Shown here: piece after piece, positions 9,291 through 19,218 of the stretch
Layout of the letters: each line of letters opens with the position of its first letter
How positions within the stretch are numbered: position 1 is the first letter of the stretch
From: an uncultured Flavobacteriales bacterium
Lineage (GTDB): Bacteria > Bacteroidota > Bacteroidia > Flavobacteriales_G > Salibacteraceae
Length of the DNA stretch: 64,000 nucleotides
Assembly: GCA_943788775.1 (NCBI GenBank)
Contig: CALSRO010000001.1
Location: 124,001 to 188,000 of the forward strand
Direction of reading: 5' to 3'
Position numbers and translations under genes: made by a program
Notes under the pieces: model-generated
What the model saw: only the letters and a program-made list of their open reading frames with translations
The model's database searches: none
Told to the model about the DNA's origin: nothing

Positions 9291-11606
9291 TTGAATAGAG
9301 TCATAGCCTGCATATTGGTTTTTTGTTTTTTGCAAATTGATTTGAATTCACAGAGTGGCGAGTCACAACATTTAAATGACCATGTTCCCAATGAAGTCTT
9401 GTGTCTATTCAAAACAGGAGTAAATATTGATACGGTTTTGGCCGAGGTCAATATAGAATCTCACTTTAAGTTTTACACAATAGAAAGGCTTTCCGAAGCT
9501 ATGAATCTTTGGAAAATAGGATTTTCTGGAGATGATGACAGCGAAGCGTTAATGGTCCTGAGCCGTGACGAAAGTGTGCAGATTGTACAATTTAATCATA
9601 CTAATTTGAGCGTTCGCAATATTCCTAACGACACTTTGTTTTATCGGCAATGGGCTTTTTTTAACGATGGGTCAAACGGTGGCACTGGCCTAGCCGATAT
9701 TGATGCAAAACTTGCATGGGATATATCCACAGGAGGAATAAGTCCACTTGGGGATACTATAGTAGTGGCAGTTATCGATCAAGGTTTTGATTTGGATCAC
9801 GTTGATTTAATTGAAAACATGTTCGTCAATCGAGGAGAGATTCATGGAAACAATGTGGATGATGATGGAAATGGCTTTGTTGATGATCGTCAAGGTTGGG
9901 ACTTCTATAATGATGATCCATATCATCCAAATAATAATCATGGAACCCATGTTGCAGGCACGATTGGGGCGAAGGGTAATAACGAAATTGGAGTGACCGG
10001 TGTAAACTGGGATGTGAAGATTTTACCCGTAACCGGGTCGTCAACTTTAGAGTCAACGGTTATTCAGGCCTATGCATATATTTTGGGATTAAGACGAATG
10101 TATAATCAGACCAATGGTGAATTGGGTGCGTATATTGTAGCGACAAATTCATCCTTTGGTGTAGACGAAGGTCAACCTGTGGATTATCCTCTTTGGTGTG
10201 CCATGTATGATAGTCTTGGTGCCCAGGGTATTCTTAGTGCTGGAGCTACCGCTAATGACAATATAAATATTGATGAAGTTGGTGATGTTCCAACGGCTTG
10301 TGCGAGCAATTTTTTGATTTCAGTTACGAATACTAGATCTACGGATGAGATAAATAACAACGCAGGATTTGGGATCGAGACCATTGATCTTGGGGCTCCG
10401 GGGACTGGTGTTTATTCGACATTTTCAAACAACAACTATGGAAATAGCACAGGTACATCCATGGCGACTCCACATGTTGCTGGAACTGTCGGGTTAATGT
10501 ACTCTGCCATTTGCCCGGATGTATTTCAGTCATACGGAACCAATTATCCTGGACTCGCGTTATTCATGAAGGATAAGTTACTCGATGAAGGAGTAGATGA
10601 AGTGACGGGATTGACTGGTTTAGTCAAGACTGGTGGAAGATTGAATTTGAATAAATCAATACGAAGTGTGTCTGATTTATGTGTTCAGGTAGTCTTCAAT
10701 GCTGTTGAATCAGAATGTGATTCGTGCAATGGGAGAATTAAGGCATCAATTCTTGGTGGCTCATCTTCAGTCCAATATTTATGGAATACAGGTTCAAGCG
10801 CAGATTCAATCATAAATCTTTGTCCTGGAATTTACACCCTTACAGCGATTGATGGATCAGATACACTTATTAAGTCTTATGCACTTTCAGATAACACAGG
10901 CCCAGATTTGACTATTGAATCTAATGATATTTCGTGCGCTGGATTAACCGATGGTTCCATTGATGTTTCAGGTGGATTCAATTATTCCTGGTCAGATGCA
11001 TCAAGCGTATCGAATCGTTCAAATCTAGAACAAGGCTTATACTATTTGACAGCTACTGACAGCTTGGGAGTTTGCACTACGACAGCGATAGCTAGCATTG
11101 CAGAGCCAGAACCATTGACAGCTGAGTTTGAATTTATCCTGCCAAGCACTCAGGGTGGGTCAGATGGACAACTCACGGCTACACCAGTTGGAGGGATATA
11201 TCCATATTCGTTTAATTGGCAGACTGGAGATACAACAGCAAGCATATTAAACCAAACCGAAGGCATTTATGCAATCACTGTGTCCGATGCAAATGGTTGT
11301 GAATTTCAGGATTCAGCGCGTTTAGGTTATCCTCTAACTACTGAGCCAATCATATCTGAGAATCTTAATGTTCGCATATGGCCTAATCCTGTGAGTGATA
11401 ATTTGTTCATTGAGTCGGATCAAGATATTCAATGCATAAAGCTCATTGACGTGCAAGGTAGAACTGTTTTGTACCATGAACCTAATAATTTAAAACTTGT
11501 TGATTTGAACATGAGGAATGTTGAATCAGGAGTTTATATTGTTTCGATTTCCTTAACGTCAGGAGCTGTTTTGTATAAGTCAATTATTAGTCATGAGGTC
11601 AGGTAA
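9291..11606 (+). CDS. Secreted subtilisin-like serine protease (S8) with T9SS sorting domain
   Basis: The product is 771 residues. The start is TTG 9291: no in-frame ATG occurs before codon 71 and only this start preserves the signal peptide (about residues 1-20). The S8 catalytic triad is visible: Asp163 in 'VIDQGFD', His217 in 'HGTHVAG' and Ser390 in 'GTSMATPHVAG', with the oxyanion Asn near 322. Residues about 460-690 hold SprB-like repeats ('GIYTLTAIDG', 'GLYYLTATDS', 'GIYAITVSDANGC'), and residues about 695-770 form a T9SS type A sorting domain ('IWPNPVSDNLFIES'). It is expected to be exported across the outer membrane and attached or released as an extracellular protease. Its 3' end overlaps the next gene by 14 bases. 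Confidence 0.93.
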   Translation: MNRVIACILVFCFLQIDLNSQSGESQHLNDHVPNEVLCLFKTGVNIDTVLAEVNIESHFKFYTIERLSEAMNLWKIGFSGDDDSEALMVLSRDESVQIVQFNHTNLSVRNIPNDTLFYRQWAFFNDGSNGGTGLADIDAKLAWDISTGGISPLGDTIVVAVIDQGFDLDHVDLIENMFVNRGEIHGNNVDDDGNGFVDDRQGWDFYNDDPYHPNNNHGTHVAGTIGAKGNNEIGVTGVNWDVKILPVTGSSTLESTVIQAYAYILGLRRMYNQTNGELGAYIVATNSSFGVDEGQPVDYPLWCAMYDSLGAQGILSAGATANDNINIDEVGDVPTACASNFLISVTNTRSTDEINNNAGFGIETIDLGAPGTGVYSTFSNNNYGNSTGTSMATPHVAGTVGLMYSAICPDVFQSYGTNYPGLALFMKDKLLDEGVDEVTGLTGLVKTGGRLNLNKSIRSVSDLCVQVVFNAVESECDSCNGRIKASILGGSSSVQYLWNTGSSADSIINLCPGIYTLTAIDGSDTLIKSYALSDNTGPDLTIESNDISCAGLTDGSIDVSGGFNYSWSDASSVSNRSNLEQGLYYLTATDSLGVCTTTAIASIAEPEPLTAEFEFILPSTQGGSDGQLTATPVGGIYPYSFNWQTGDTTASILNQTEGIYAITVSDANGCEFQDSARLGYPLTTEPIISENLNVRIWPNPVSDNLFIESDQDIQCIKLIDVQGRTVLYHEPNNLKLVDLNMRNVESGVYIVSISLTSGAVLYKSIISHEVR

Positions 11607-12681
11607 GTTTCTTGTTTTAGTAAGTTGTCTAAATCTGGTTATAGTCTCTTGTGAAAAAGACGTTACAATTGTTGGAGGGAGGACTTTTTCAGAAAAAGAT
11701 GGGGCAACACCATATTATATTGACATTCCCAATGGTTTTCCAGAATACTTAATTCCCGAATCAAATTTGCCAACTGTGGAAGGAATTGAATTAGGAAGAA
11801 AGTTGTTTTATGACCCAATTCTATCTAGGAATAACAACATTTCCTGTGGTTCGTGTCACCAACAAGAACACGGATTTTCTGACCCTAAGAGGTTGAGTAT
11901 TGGCACTAACAACGAAGAATCAGAATTTCATTCAATGTCGATTGTGAATCTAGCTTGGCAGCCTCGTTTTTTCTGGAATGGAAGAGAATCTTCGCTCGAA
12001 AATCAAGCTTTAGCTCCTGTTGTTAACCCTTTGGAGATGGACATGACATGGCCTGAGGTTGAACAGAGACTGAACACCCACACTGTATATCCAAAACTAT
12101 TTTTGGAGGCTTTTGGAACCGAAGTTATTGATTCCTCATTAGTTACACGGGCCATTGCACAGTTCGAGTACACGATCATCAGTGCGAATAGTAAATGGGA
12201 TCGATACCGAAGAAATGAGATTGAGCTGTCTCCGCTGGAAGAGAAAGGCCGTCAAATATTTACTAGCCTCGAAAAGCACAATGGAGACTGCACACATTGC
12301 CATAGTGACATTGATCCGTTGGTCGGAGACTTTGTTATGCGCAATAACGGACTGGATTCTGATGCAGAGTTGAAGCCGGGCTATAGCATAGTGACTGGAT
12401 TAGATCGGGATTACGGTAGATTTAAGACGCCAAGTATACGTAACTTGGCATTTACCGCTCCTTATATGCATGATGGTCGATTCGAAACATTGCGAGATGT
12501 ACTTGACTTTTACAGCGAGGGAGTTCACTTCAACAGAACCGTGGATCCTTTAATGGAATATGCCAATGAGGGTGGAGTGGAGATGTCAGAAGAAAGTAAG
12601 GATGCCCTAATCGCCTTCTTATTAACTTTAACGGATAGTACACTTATTTCTAATCCTGCCTTTTCGGATCCTAATGAATAG
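11593..12681 (+). CDS. Di-heme cytochrome c peroxidase / MauG-type lipoprotein
   Basis: The product is 362 residues. A lipoprotein signal ends at Cys20 ('VIVSC'), so it should be anchored in the periplasm or at the outer membrane. Two c-type heme sites are present, CGSCH (Cys85, Cys88, His89) and CTHCH (Cys233, Cys236, His237), with the family motifs 'GRKLFYDPILSRN', 'FWNGRESSLENQA' and 'TPSIRNLAFTAPYMHDGRF'. The family reduces peroxide or oxidises protein side chains; which applies here cannot be told. Overlap with the subtilase gene suggests one transcript, perhaps linking surface protein maturation and redox chemistry, which is inference. Confidence 0.92.
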   Translation: MRSGKFLVLVSCLNLVIVSCEKDVTIVGGRTFSEKDGATPYYIDIPNGFPEYLIPESNLPTVEGIELGRKLFYDPILSRNNNISCGSCHQQEHGFSDPKRLSIGTNNEESEFHSMSIVNLAWQPRFFWNGRESSLENQALAPVVNPLEMDMTWPEVEQRLNTHTVYPKLFLEAFGTEVIDSSLVTRAIAQFEYTIISANSKWDRYRRNEIELSPLEEKGRQIFTSLEKHNGDCTHCHSDIDPLVGDFVMRNNGLDSDAELKPGYSIVTGLDRDYGRFKTPSIRNLAFTAPYMHDGRFETLRDVLDFYSEGVHFNRTVDPLMEYANEGGVEMSEESKDALIAFLLTLTDSTLISNPAFSDPNE

Positions 12682-12682
12682 T

Positions 12683-14176
12683 TTAGAGTTCTTGCAGGTG
12701 CTCGACTTCTTTAGCTTCTGCAGTTCTGCGATAGCATTGCATGGCATCCTTGAAAACAGCGGATTTAAAAATTGATTTATTTAAAAGCATTCTAACACAC
12801 TCTTGAATGCCCTCAATAATGGAAGGATGTGGATGCACTAAGTCAGCTAAAACTTCAATTGGTTGATTCATTTTAATTAATAGTCCGATAGCCTGGATAG
12901 CGCTTGAAGCGTGCTCGCCAACCGCGCGCATTCCCAATATGTGCATATCATCATCATCAGTCACTATAATCTTGAAAAAGCCTTGTGTCTTCCTCATAGC
13001 GATGGCTCTGGCGATGCAACTGTAGTCTAATTTGACCACTTTACATGAAAGGCCCTTTTCAATGCATTGTTGCTCATTCAATCCGACCGCAGCGACCTCA
13101 GGAGTCAGAAACATAATGGTGCAAACATTGTCATAAGAAATATCTTCAGTGTTGCTACCATACATACGTTCAATGGCAAATCGGGCTTCAATTTCTCCCA
13201 TATTGACCAATGCGATATGACCTGAAACATCTCCTACCGCATATATATTATCAACATTCGTGCGTGTTCTGCTGTCGGTAATATAACTTCTAGCTGAAAG
13301 TGAAACTCCTGCAGCTTTAAGCCCAATATTTTCAGTATTGGGCACTCTGCCCACGGATAATAGTGCCTTTTCTACTCGAATTGTTTCTTGCGTTCCGTCA
13401 AGGTTGCTAATGACGTATTCAACTTCACCATCCACAATTTCCATTCGCTCAAGCTTGGCGGTACTGTGAATTGTAACCCCTGCAGTTTTCAAATTGTCGC
13501 TCACCACTCGCGCAACATCTTCATCTTCGAATGGGAGAATTCGATCGGCCCTATCAATCAAATAGACCTTGGTTTTTCCAAAATTGGCAAAAATTGTGGC
13601 GTATTCACAGCCGATCACACCTGCTCCTAAAATCACAAGACTCTTTGGATAATCGGTCATGTGGTGAATTCCATCACTAGTCATGATGATTTTTTCGTCT
13701 GTCTCTATGTGTGGTAGAATTCTTGGACGGCTGCCCGTTGCGATTACAATGTTATCTGCCCAAATAACCGATTCTCCTTTTTTAGAAATAATTCGGACTT
13801 CATTCTTGCTAAGCAGTTTACCAGTTCCACGAGCATAGGTAAACCTAACTGTGGTTGTTTCTTCTTGGAGTAGCTTTATGTGGGCTGAGTACTGTTGCTT
13901 TCGATCAAAAATCGCCTCTTTTACGGTTTGTTGAACATCTTCCCAAGGGATCTCAAATCTTGGCCGGCCATTTTGTTCCATCATTTCATTGATGGTGGCT
14001 ACTTTATGAGAAAGTTCCCAAGTAGTTTTAGAAGTGAGTGCTCCGTCATATATGCCGGCTCCTCCAACTTTCCCTTTTTCTATTAATATGACTTTTTTTC
14101 CAAAGTCAATGGCGCGCATTGCAGCTGCATAACCCGCAGGTCCACCTCCAATAATACAGACATCAAATTTTTCCAA
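12683..14176 (-). CDS. Dihydrolipoamide dehydrogenase-like flavoprotein lacking the redox-active cysteines
   Basis: The product is 497 residues from TTG 14176 (no ATG in frame upstream, and the FAD motif begins at residue 8). FAD-binding 'IIGGGPAGYAA' at 8-18, NAD(P)-binding 'ILGAGVIGCEYA' near 184, and the second FAD motif 'IYAVGDVSG' near 320 are intact, as is the dimerisation domain with 'HPHPSIIEGIQE', which retains the His-Glu pair. The active disulfide is missing: where Lpd has VGG-T-C-L-N-V-G-C, this has VGG-A-G-I-Y-D-G-A, both Cys replaced (Gly41, Ala46). It therefore cannot work as a lipoamide dehydrogenase; an NAD(P)H oxidoreductase or transhydrogenase-like role is possible. It is convergent with the peroxidase gene, one base apart. 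Confidence 0.88.
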   Translation of the reverse strand: MEKFDVCIIGGGPAGYAAAMRAIDFGKKVILIEKGKVGGAGIYDGALTSKTTWELSHKVATINEMMEQNGRPRFEIPWEDVQQTVKEAIFDRKQQYSAHIKLLQEETTTVRFTYARGTGKLLSKNEVRIISKKGESVIWADNIVIATGSRPRILPHIETDEKIIMTSDGIHHMTDYPKSLVILGAGVIGCEYATIFANFGKTKVYLIDRADRILPFEDEDVARVVSDNLKTAGVTIHSTAKLERMEIVDGEVEYVISNLDGTQETIRVEKALLSVGRVPNTENIGLKAAGVSLSARSYITDSRTRTNVDNIYAVGDVSGHIALVNMGEIEARFAIERMYGSNTEDISYDNVCTIMFLTPEVAAVGLNEQQCIEKGLSCKVVKLDYSCIARAIAMRKTQGFFKIIVTDDDDMHILGMRAVGEHASSAIQAIGLLIKMNQPIEVLADLVHPHPSIIEGIQECVRMLLNKSIFKSAVFKDAMQCYRRTAEAKEVEHLQEL

Positions 14177-14406
14177 ATCTGCGAAGTAGTTTAGGCTAAA
14201 GTACCATAATTAGACAAGTGAAAACTATTTCAGGCAACGGCAAGGTTCTTTTCATAGTCTTATTAGAGTATTTCACCCCAAACCAATCCTCTTTATTGGA
14301 TTTCTGACACTAGAATTTGATGTAATCATTAAATCGCATTGGTATGTTAGAATTTCGAGACAAAAATTTCATTTCGCTACAACATTTACGCTTGCTTCGT
14401 TGGTCA

Positions 14407-15826
14407 ATGATTCGAGGTTTACTTTTATTCATCTTTTTGTTCTTGGGTGCAGCTCAAGTGCATTCACAATGCACTGTTTATGATGGACAAGGAAATGTTT
14501 CGGGCAATCCTGTGTGGGTTAGCTGCAGCGGAGGAACATATACTCTTTACATACAATCTCCGAATAATTTTGGTGCCCTTACGATAAATTGGGGAGATGG
14601 AACGGCCAATACGACAGTTGCATCATTGATATCACCTGCCTTTATCTCGCACACGTATGCCGCTAACATCGCGAACTACACCGTGACGATTACCGAAACA
14701 AATGGTTGCACGATAACGGGCCTTGTTGTCATGGAGGAACCTGTAAATGCCTCCATTCAAATTCCCATAGGTGGGGTGACACAGACTTGCGCCCCAGATT
14801 TATTAATCTTTACCAATAGCAGTACGGATGTGTCAACAAACACAACATTCACTTGGGACTTTGGGGACGGTTCACCACTTGAAACATTTGGAGATACGAA
14901 TGCAGGCCAAACTATTTCACATACTTATGAGCAGGGAACAGTAGACTGCGTTACTGAGGTGACTCTCGAGGCAGAGAACTATTGCAGCTTTGGAAATCCA
15001 ACTACCGCTTCGTTCAACCCAATTCAGATATATGATATAGATGAGGCGATTATTACAGCCGATTTTCAGTTATTATGTTATCCGGATACAATTGTCCATT
15101 TTGATAATATGACTGATAAAAATTGTGTTCCACAGGGAAATACCCCAACGATTTGAATATTGGAATTTTGGTAATTATTGGGGTACAGGAAGTGATTCAA
15201 TCATAGATTGGACTCCTTTTGACCCACCTGCGAAACCTGGATACGATATCGCATTTCCTGGGATTGGTACATACGTCATTATGATGGCAGATAGAAATCA
15301 ATGCGGGGCCGATACTACGTTCATAACCATACAAATTACAGATCAGCCCAATGCTGATTTTACAATGAGCACAGATTCTAGTTGTCAAGGAGATGTTGTA
15401 AATTACACGAGACTGTCTACTTTGGCCACAGCTCACTTAATAAATTTTGGCGATGGAGGCGGTTTCCAAGGCTTTGGAGCAACGGCCTCTCACGTATACA
15501 ATACCGCGGGAACTTTTACTGTCACTGTAGTTGCCAATGTCGGTGGAGGATCACCTTCATGCACCGATACGACAACTCTACCTATCGTGATTTTACCGAG
15601 CCCGAGTGCTATTGCCAGTATTAATCCGAATGGAGGGTGTGATTCGGTGACTTCGGTTTTTATTAACACGAGTAGTGGAGGAGCCTCTTATTTGTGGCAA
15701 TTTGGTGGAGGAGATACTAGTACGCTTCAAAATCCACCACCGATTTCCTTTACTACTTCCGGTCAACACGTTGTCACGTTGACAGTAACAAGTAATAAAG
15801 GATGTGCAAATTGGTTATTCCTATGA
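14407..15826 (+). pseudogene. Secreted PKD-repeat protein, frameshifted and truncated
   Basis: ATG 14407 begins a good signal peptide ('MIRGLLLFIFLFLGAAQVHS'); an earlier ATG at 14344 would bury it. PKD-like domains follow ('INWGDGT', 'TWDFGDGSP', 'INFGDGG', 'LWQFGGGDT'), typical of adhesive surface proteins exported by T9SS. The first frame stops at 15156 and a second frame continues the domain from about 15147. Removing one C from the CCCC at 15143-15146 restores 'QGNTQRFEYWNFGNYW' in one frame. The second frame ends at 15826 in mid-domain, with no sorting domain. The protein is therefore broken twice, once by a one-base insertion and once by loss of its C-terminal part. The insertion could be an assembly error; the truncation is harder to explain that way. 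Confidence 0.75.
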
Positions 15827-15959
15827 TCTTACCATCTCTAAGTTGATTACCGATTCAGGCGGTGCCCATGAGGTTTTGTTGAAGTGGGAAATTGCAAGTG
15901 AAAAGCAAAAAAGGAAAAAGCGAAGAAGCAAGTTTTTGATTCCTTGCGCTAAGTTCTAG
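15807..15959 (+). pseudogene. C-terminal relic of an unidentified gene joined to the PKD relic
   Basis: A 50-codon frame, plus one relative to the PKD frame, runs to TAG 15957-15959. It has no start codon of its own that gives a sensible N-terminus. The peptide contains 'SYDLTISKLITDSGGAHEV' and a basic tail with 'KQKRKKRRSKF'. It resembles neither a PKD domain nor a T9SS sorting domain. Its stop shares a CTAG with the stop of rluD on the other strand, as expected for a natural gene end. It may be the end of a different gene left after a deletion; I do not recognise the parent. Confidence 0.4.
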
Positions 15960-17005
15960 GCGGAAATACCTTGTGACTTGGTGTAAACCCTCCATTTTTC
16001 AAGTACTTGAACCATGTCTTCTGGAAGTTCACTTTCAAACTTCATGAATTGACCGGTGTTTGGATGCTCAAAGCCCAAGGTTTTGGCGTGAAGAGCCTGC
16101 CTAGGTAAAATGGTAAAACAGTTATCTATGAATTGTTTGTATTTTGAAAAGGTAGTTCCCTTGACGATTCGGTCACCACCATACCTGGGGTCTCCAAATA
16201 TTGGATGGCCAATGTGCATCAAATGAACCCTTATTTGATGTGTGCGCCCCGTGTCCAATTTGCATTTTATCAAAGTGACATAACCCAATCGTTCCATTAC
16301 TTCGTAATGTGTGACGGCATGTTTTCCATATTCGCCATTCGGAAAAACAGCCATACGCTTTCTGTCAGCTGGTGATCTACCAATATGACCTTCAATCGTT
16401 CCACTATTGTTTTCCATGTCTCCCCAAACTAGGGCAACATAATGCCTATCGATCGTGCGATTAAAAAAGTGAGCGGCCATTTTCGTTAAGGCTATTTCAG
16501 TCTTCGCGATTAATAATAATCCAGTTGTGTCCTTGTCTATTCTATGCACTAAACCAGGGTATGATGTGTCGCTCGTTGGGTTTTTAGGAAGATTTCCAAA
16601 ATGGAATAAAAGTGCATTAACAAGGGTTCCAGTAGAATTTCCGTGCCCCGGGTGGACAACAAAATTTGCGGGTTTGTTGATCACCATTACTGCGTCATCT
16701 TCATATATGACATCAATAGGTATATCTTCCGCGATTAGCTCAAATTCTCTTTTGGGATGAGGGAATACAATAGAAATAACATCTTCAGGTTTAACCTTGT
16801 AGTTTGCCTTTACAGGACTTTGATTGACGATCACGCTGCCATTTTTAGCGGCTGTTGAGATTCTGTTTCTTGAAACATTTGGAAGTTTATCAAACAAGAA
16901 TTTATCGATTCTCATTATTGTTTGACCTTGGTCCACTTCTATCTTGAAATGTTCGAAATGTTCGTCCTGATCATCTTCATCGACTCCGACTTTATCCTCT
17001 GTCAT
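15956..17005 (-). CDS. rluD: 23S rRNA pseudouridine synthase, RluD family
   Basis: The product is 349 residues from ATG 17005; a TTG at 17023 would overlap the previous gene. An S4 RNA-binding domain (about residues 25-85, 'RIDKFLFDKLPNVSRNRI') is followed by the RluA-type catalytic domain. The catalytic motif HRIDKDTTG has Asp157, and 'LDTGRTHQIRVHLMHIGHPI' is present. The enzyme isomerises uridines of 23S rRNA (U1911/1915/1917 for RluD). One base separates its ATG from the stop of the upstream T9SS gene, so the two form an operon with the PASTA protein gene. RlmH, which methylates one of the same pseudouridines, is encoded at 25.2 kb in broken form. Confidence 0.95.
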   Translation of the reverse strand: MTEDKVGVDEDDQDEHFEHFKIEVDQGQTIMRIDKFLFDKLPNVSRNRISTAAKNGSVIVNQSPVKANYKVKPEDVISIVFPHPKREFELIAEDIPIDVIYEDDAVMVINKPANFVVHPGHGNSTGTLVNALLFHFGNLPKNPTSDTSYPGLVHRIDKDTTGLLLIAKTEIALTKMAAHFFNRTIDRHYVALVWGDMENNSGTIEGHIGRSPADRKRMAVFPNGEYGKHAVTHYEVMERLGYVTLIKCKLDTGRTHQIRVHLMHIGHPIFGDPRYGGDRIVKGTTFSKYKQFIDNCFTILPRQALHAKTLGFEHPNTGQFMKFESELPEDMVQVLEKWRVYTKSQGISA

Positions 17006-17006
17006 T

Positions 17007-19214
17007 TTATTTATTGGCAACAACTAGCTTATTCGTACTTATAATTCCATTGCCTAAATCTATAAGCCGAAGCATATAGATGCCGGTACTCAGATCAGAA
17101 ATATTCACTGAAACTTTAGAGTTGATCATCTCAGTTTTTACAATTTGCCCACTCATGGAATAAATATCGAGGCGCGAGTTTCGATTTTTTGGATCAATAG
17201 TGATGAAATTCTTGGCTGGGTTAGGATACATATCAAACTCACTTTGAGTTTTCTTTTTCTCTTCTATACCCAAACTTGGGTCGACACCAAAATCGGGTCT
17301 CATTAATAAAGAACCGTCAAATGATGACTTAAACCATTTATCTCCAGTTCGATACAGAATGTGCTCTCGGGCATTTGTATTCTTGTCAAATCCGATATAG
17401 ACCTTGTCAGATTGCAATTGACGGTATCCAACATAAAAGGTTCCTGTTATATAAATAGGCTCGAAAAAATCATATCGAGTAAATTCATTTCCATCCGAAT
17501 ATTTTGGACTAATAGGGATTTCGGAGGTGTAAATTGGGTCGGATGCTGTGTCCTCCCAAACCATTAATTCCAACTCAAAGTCTTCAGCATTTTCGACTAA
17601 AACTCGGGGAAAGTTGATCCATAAACCTCTAAGAGAATCAGGTTCGGGTGTATTAAATTCATAAGCTAATTCGATCCCTGCCCCCGTAAGTGCATAAGCT
17701 TGTTCTGCAGTGCCATCATCATATGAATAATACTTCCAAAAACGTTGATTTCCGCGAATAGTATCGTTGATATTTTCGTCATTGTTTCCTGAGATGGCAT
17801 ACCAAGCTGTGAAATTAAAGTCCACATACTCTTTTTGAACATCGGGGAATATTTGTTCATCACCTTGAAGGAATTGATACCTGCGAACTGATTGTTTTGG
17901 TAAGTTCAAATCTGCCGTTGTAAAGAAATCTATCTGATTACCTTGATCATCGGAGATTTCATAATTAATATTTAAAACATTTGCGTCAAGCACTCCAATG
18001 TTTCTAACGTCAAGATTGACTGTGTCGGCTTGAAGAATATCAAAATGATTCAAATAGTGCGAGTATGGTACACTAGTAAATTCTCCTGTGAATGATGTCA
18101 AACCGCTCAATATTGACACATCTGTTATGGTGTCTTCGCTAACACTATCGCGCTCTGCTCCGAGTCTTATGTAATCCAAATGCCAAAGGTCAAACATGCC
18201 AGATAGTGTGGCATAGTTTCGAAATCGAAACTGAAATCCAGGTTGTAAAAAATCGAATTCTGAAACGCGTAACCAAACTTGTTCACTCCAAATTCCTGGT
18301 TCGTCAAGTCCACCGGCACGGCTCCATGCATGGCGCCAAGTTTGATTTGTCACATCGAAAAATTCCAGAACCAATGTGTCATCCACTTCAGGTTCGTTGC
18401 CATGTCCGCCAGCTTGGTAAAAAAACGACAAAAATACGTCTTCCATTTCTGGGTCAAGGTTAAACGGTTTCGATTCGAGTGTGTCGGCCGGACCTTGAGC
18501 AGTTTCGGACTCAATGTTATATGGAGTGCCAACAGCATCAATCCCATCGAATGTGGCTACCCCTTGAGTTAGATTGTCCTTTTGAAGGTTGTTGTTGATG
18601 TATGCGCCTCCTCGGCCTGATTCATCTCCAGGAGTGATCCAGTGTGAGTTATCATCAGCGACTAGGTACAATGTGTCAAATGTGTTTATAAAAGTCTGAT
18701 CAGGTTCTAGGGTGTCATAACTTACCAGTCCTTGGCCTTCATCAAACTCAGTAACAATATTCGTCCACCCCGTATCTGCACTTATTGCCTCACCATTTTC
18801 ATTATAAAATGTTACATACAAAATTGGGTTTGGATCAAACTGAATTGGTCCACTAATTGGTTTCGTTTTAGAATAGGTCTGTGTATATACTAAATCCAGA
18901 GTTTCAGGATGTTCACCATTAACTTCAAATCCGAAAAGCACTTTAAGAGATATGTTCTCGTCCGTTTTTGTTGCATTATAAACCTTGATTTTATTCTTGG
19001 TAAAATCATCGAAAAAGGGCAATTCTAAAGTGTCCACAATGTAAATGAAGGGCTTCCGGTCAATATCTCTATTCGACTTATTAGAACTAGAGTTGTTTTT
19101 TAATTCTGATATCAGTGTTTCATTGTTCCGAAGAGGCACAACTTCTTCAAAATTTTGGGCAAAATAATCTAACGATGAAAGGAGAAATAAAGATATGCAG
19201 ATGAAATATTTCAT
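17007..19214 (-). CDS. Large secreted protein with T9SS type A sorting domain
   Basis: The product is 735 residues. It has a signal peptide (residues 1-19, ending FAQ) and a C-terminal T9SS sorting domain ('FDMYPNPAKNFITIDP' to 'YMLRLIDLG', about the last 75 residues). Between them are beta-rich segments such as 'DDTLVLEFFDVTNQTWRHAW' and 'FQFRFRNYATLSGMFDLWHL', which resemble MAM/jellyroll-like carbohydrate- or protein-binding modules; no catalytic motif is visible. It lies four bases after the PASTA gene and one base before rluD. Conservation of such a protein beside housekeeping genes is known for Bacteroidota, but its function is not. Confidence 0.82.
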   Translation of the reverse strand: MKYFICISLFLLSSLDYFAQNFEEVVPLRNNETLISELKNNSSSNKSNRDIDRKPFIYIVDTLELPFFDDFTKNKIKVYNATKTDENISLKVLFGFEVNGEHPETLDLVYTQTYSKTKPISGPIQFDPNPILYVTFYNENGEAISADTGWTNIVTEFDEGQGLVSYDTLEPDQTFINTFDTLYLVADDNSHWITPGDESGRGGAYINNNLQKDNLTQGVATFDGIDAVGTPYNIESETAQGPADTLESKPFNLDPEMEDVFLSFFYQAGGHGNEPEVDDTLVLEFFDVTNQTWRHAWSRAGGLDEPGIWSEQVWLRVSEFDFLQPGFQFRFRNYATLSGMFDLWHLDYIRLGAERDSVSEDTITDVSILSGLTSFTGEFTSVPYSHYLNHFDILQADTVNLDVRNIGVLDANVLNINYEISDDQGNQIDFFTTADLNLPKQSVRRYQFLQGDEQIFPDVQKEYVDFNFTAWYAISGNNDENINDTIRGNQRFWKYYSYDDGTAEQAYALTGAGIELAYEFNTPEPDSLRGLWINFPRVLVENAEDFELELMVWEDTASDPIYTSEIPISPKYSDGNEFTRYDFFEPIYITGTFYVGYRQLQSDKVYIGFDKNTNAREHILYRTGDKWFKSSFDGSLLMRPDFGVDPSLGIEEKKKTQSEFDMYPNPAKNFITIDPKNRNSRLDIYSMSGQIVKTEMINSKVSVNISDLSTGIYMLRLIDLGNGIISTNKLVVANK

Positions 19215-19218
19215 TTGA

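Noticed and set aside
9826..10056. Antisense open frame within the subtilase gene
   Set aside because: It is a shadow of Asp/Asn/His-rich codons around the catalytic region; no start context or family.
18206..18572. Antisense open frames in the large T9SS protein gene
   Set aside because: They overlap each other and a conserved exported protein with a sorting domain; codon patterns follow the real gene.
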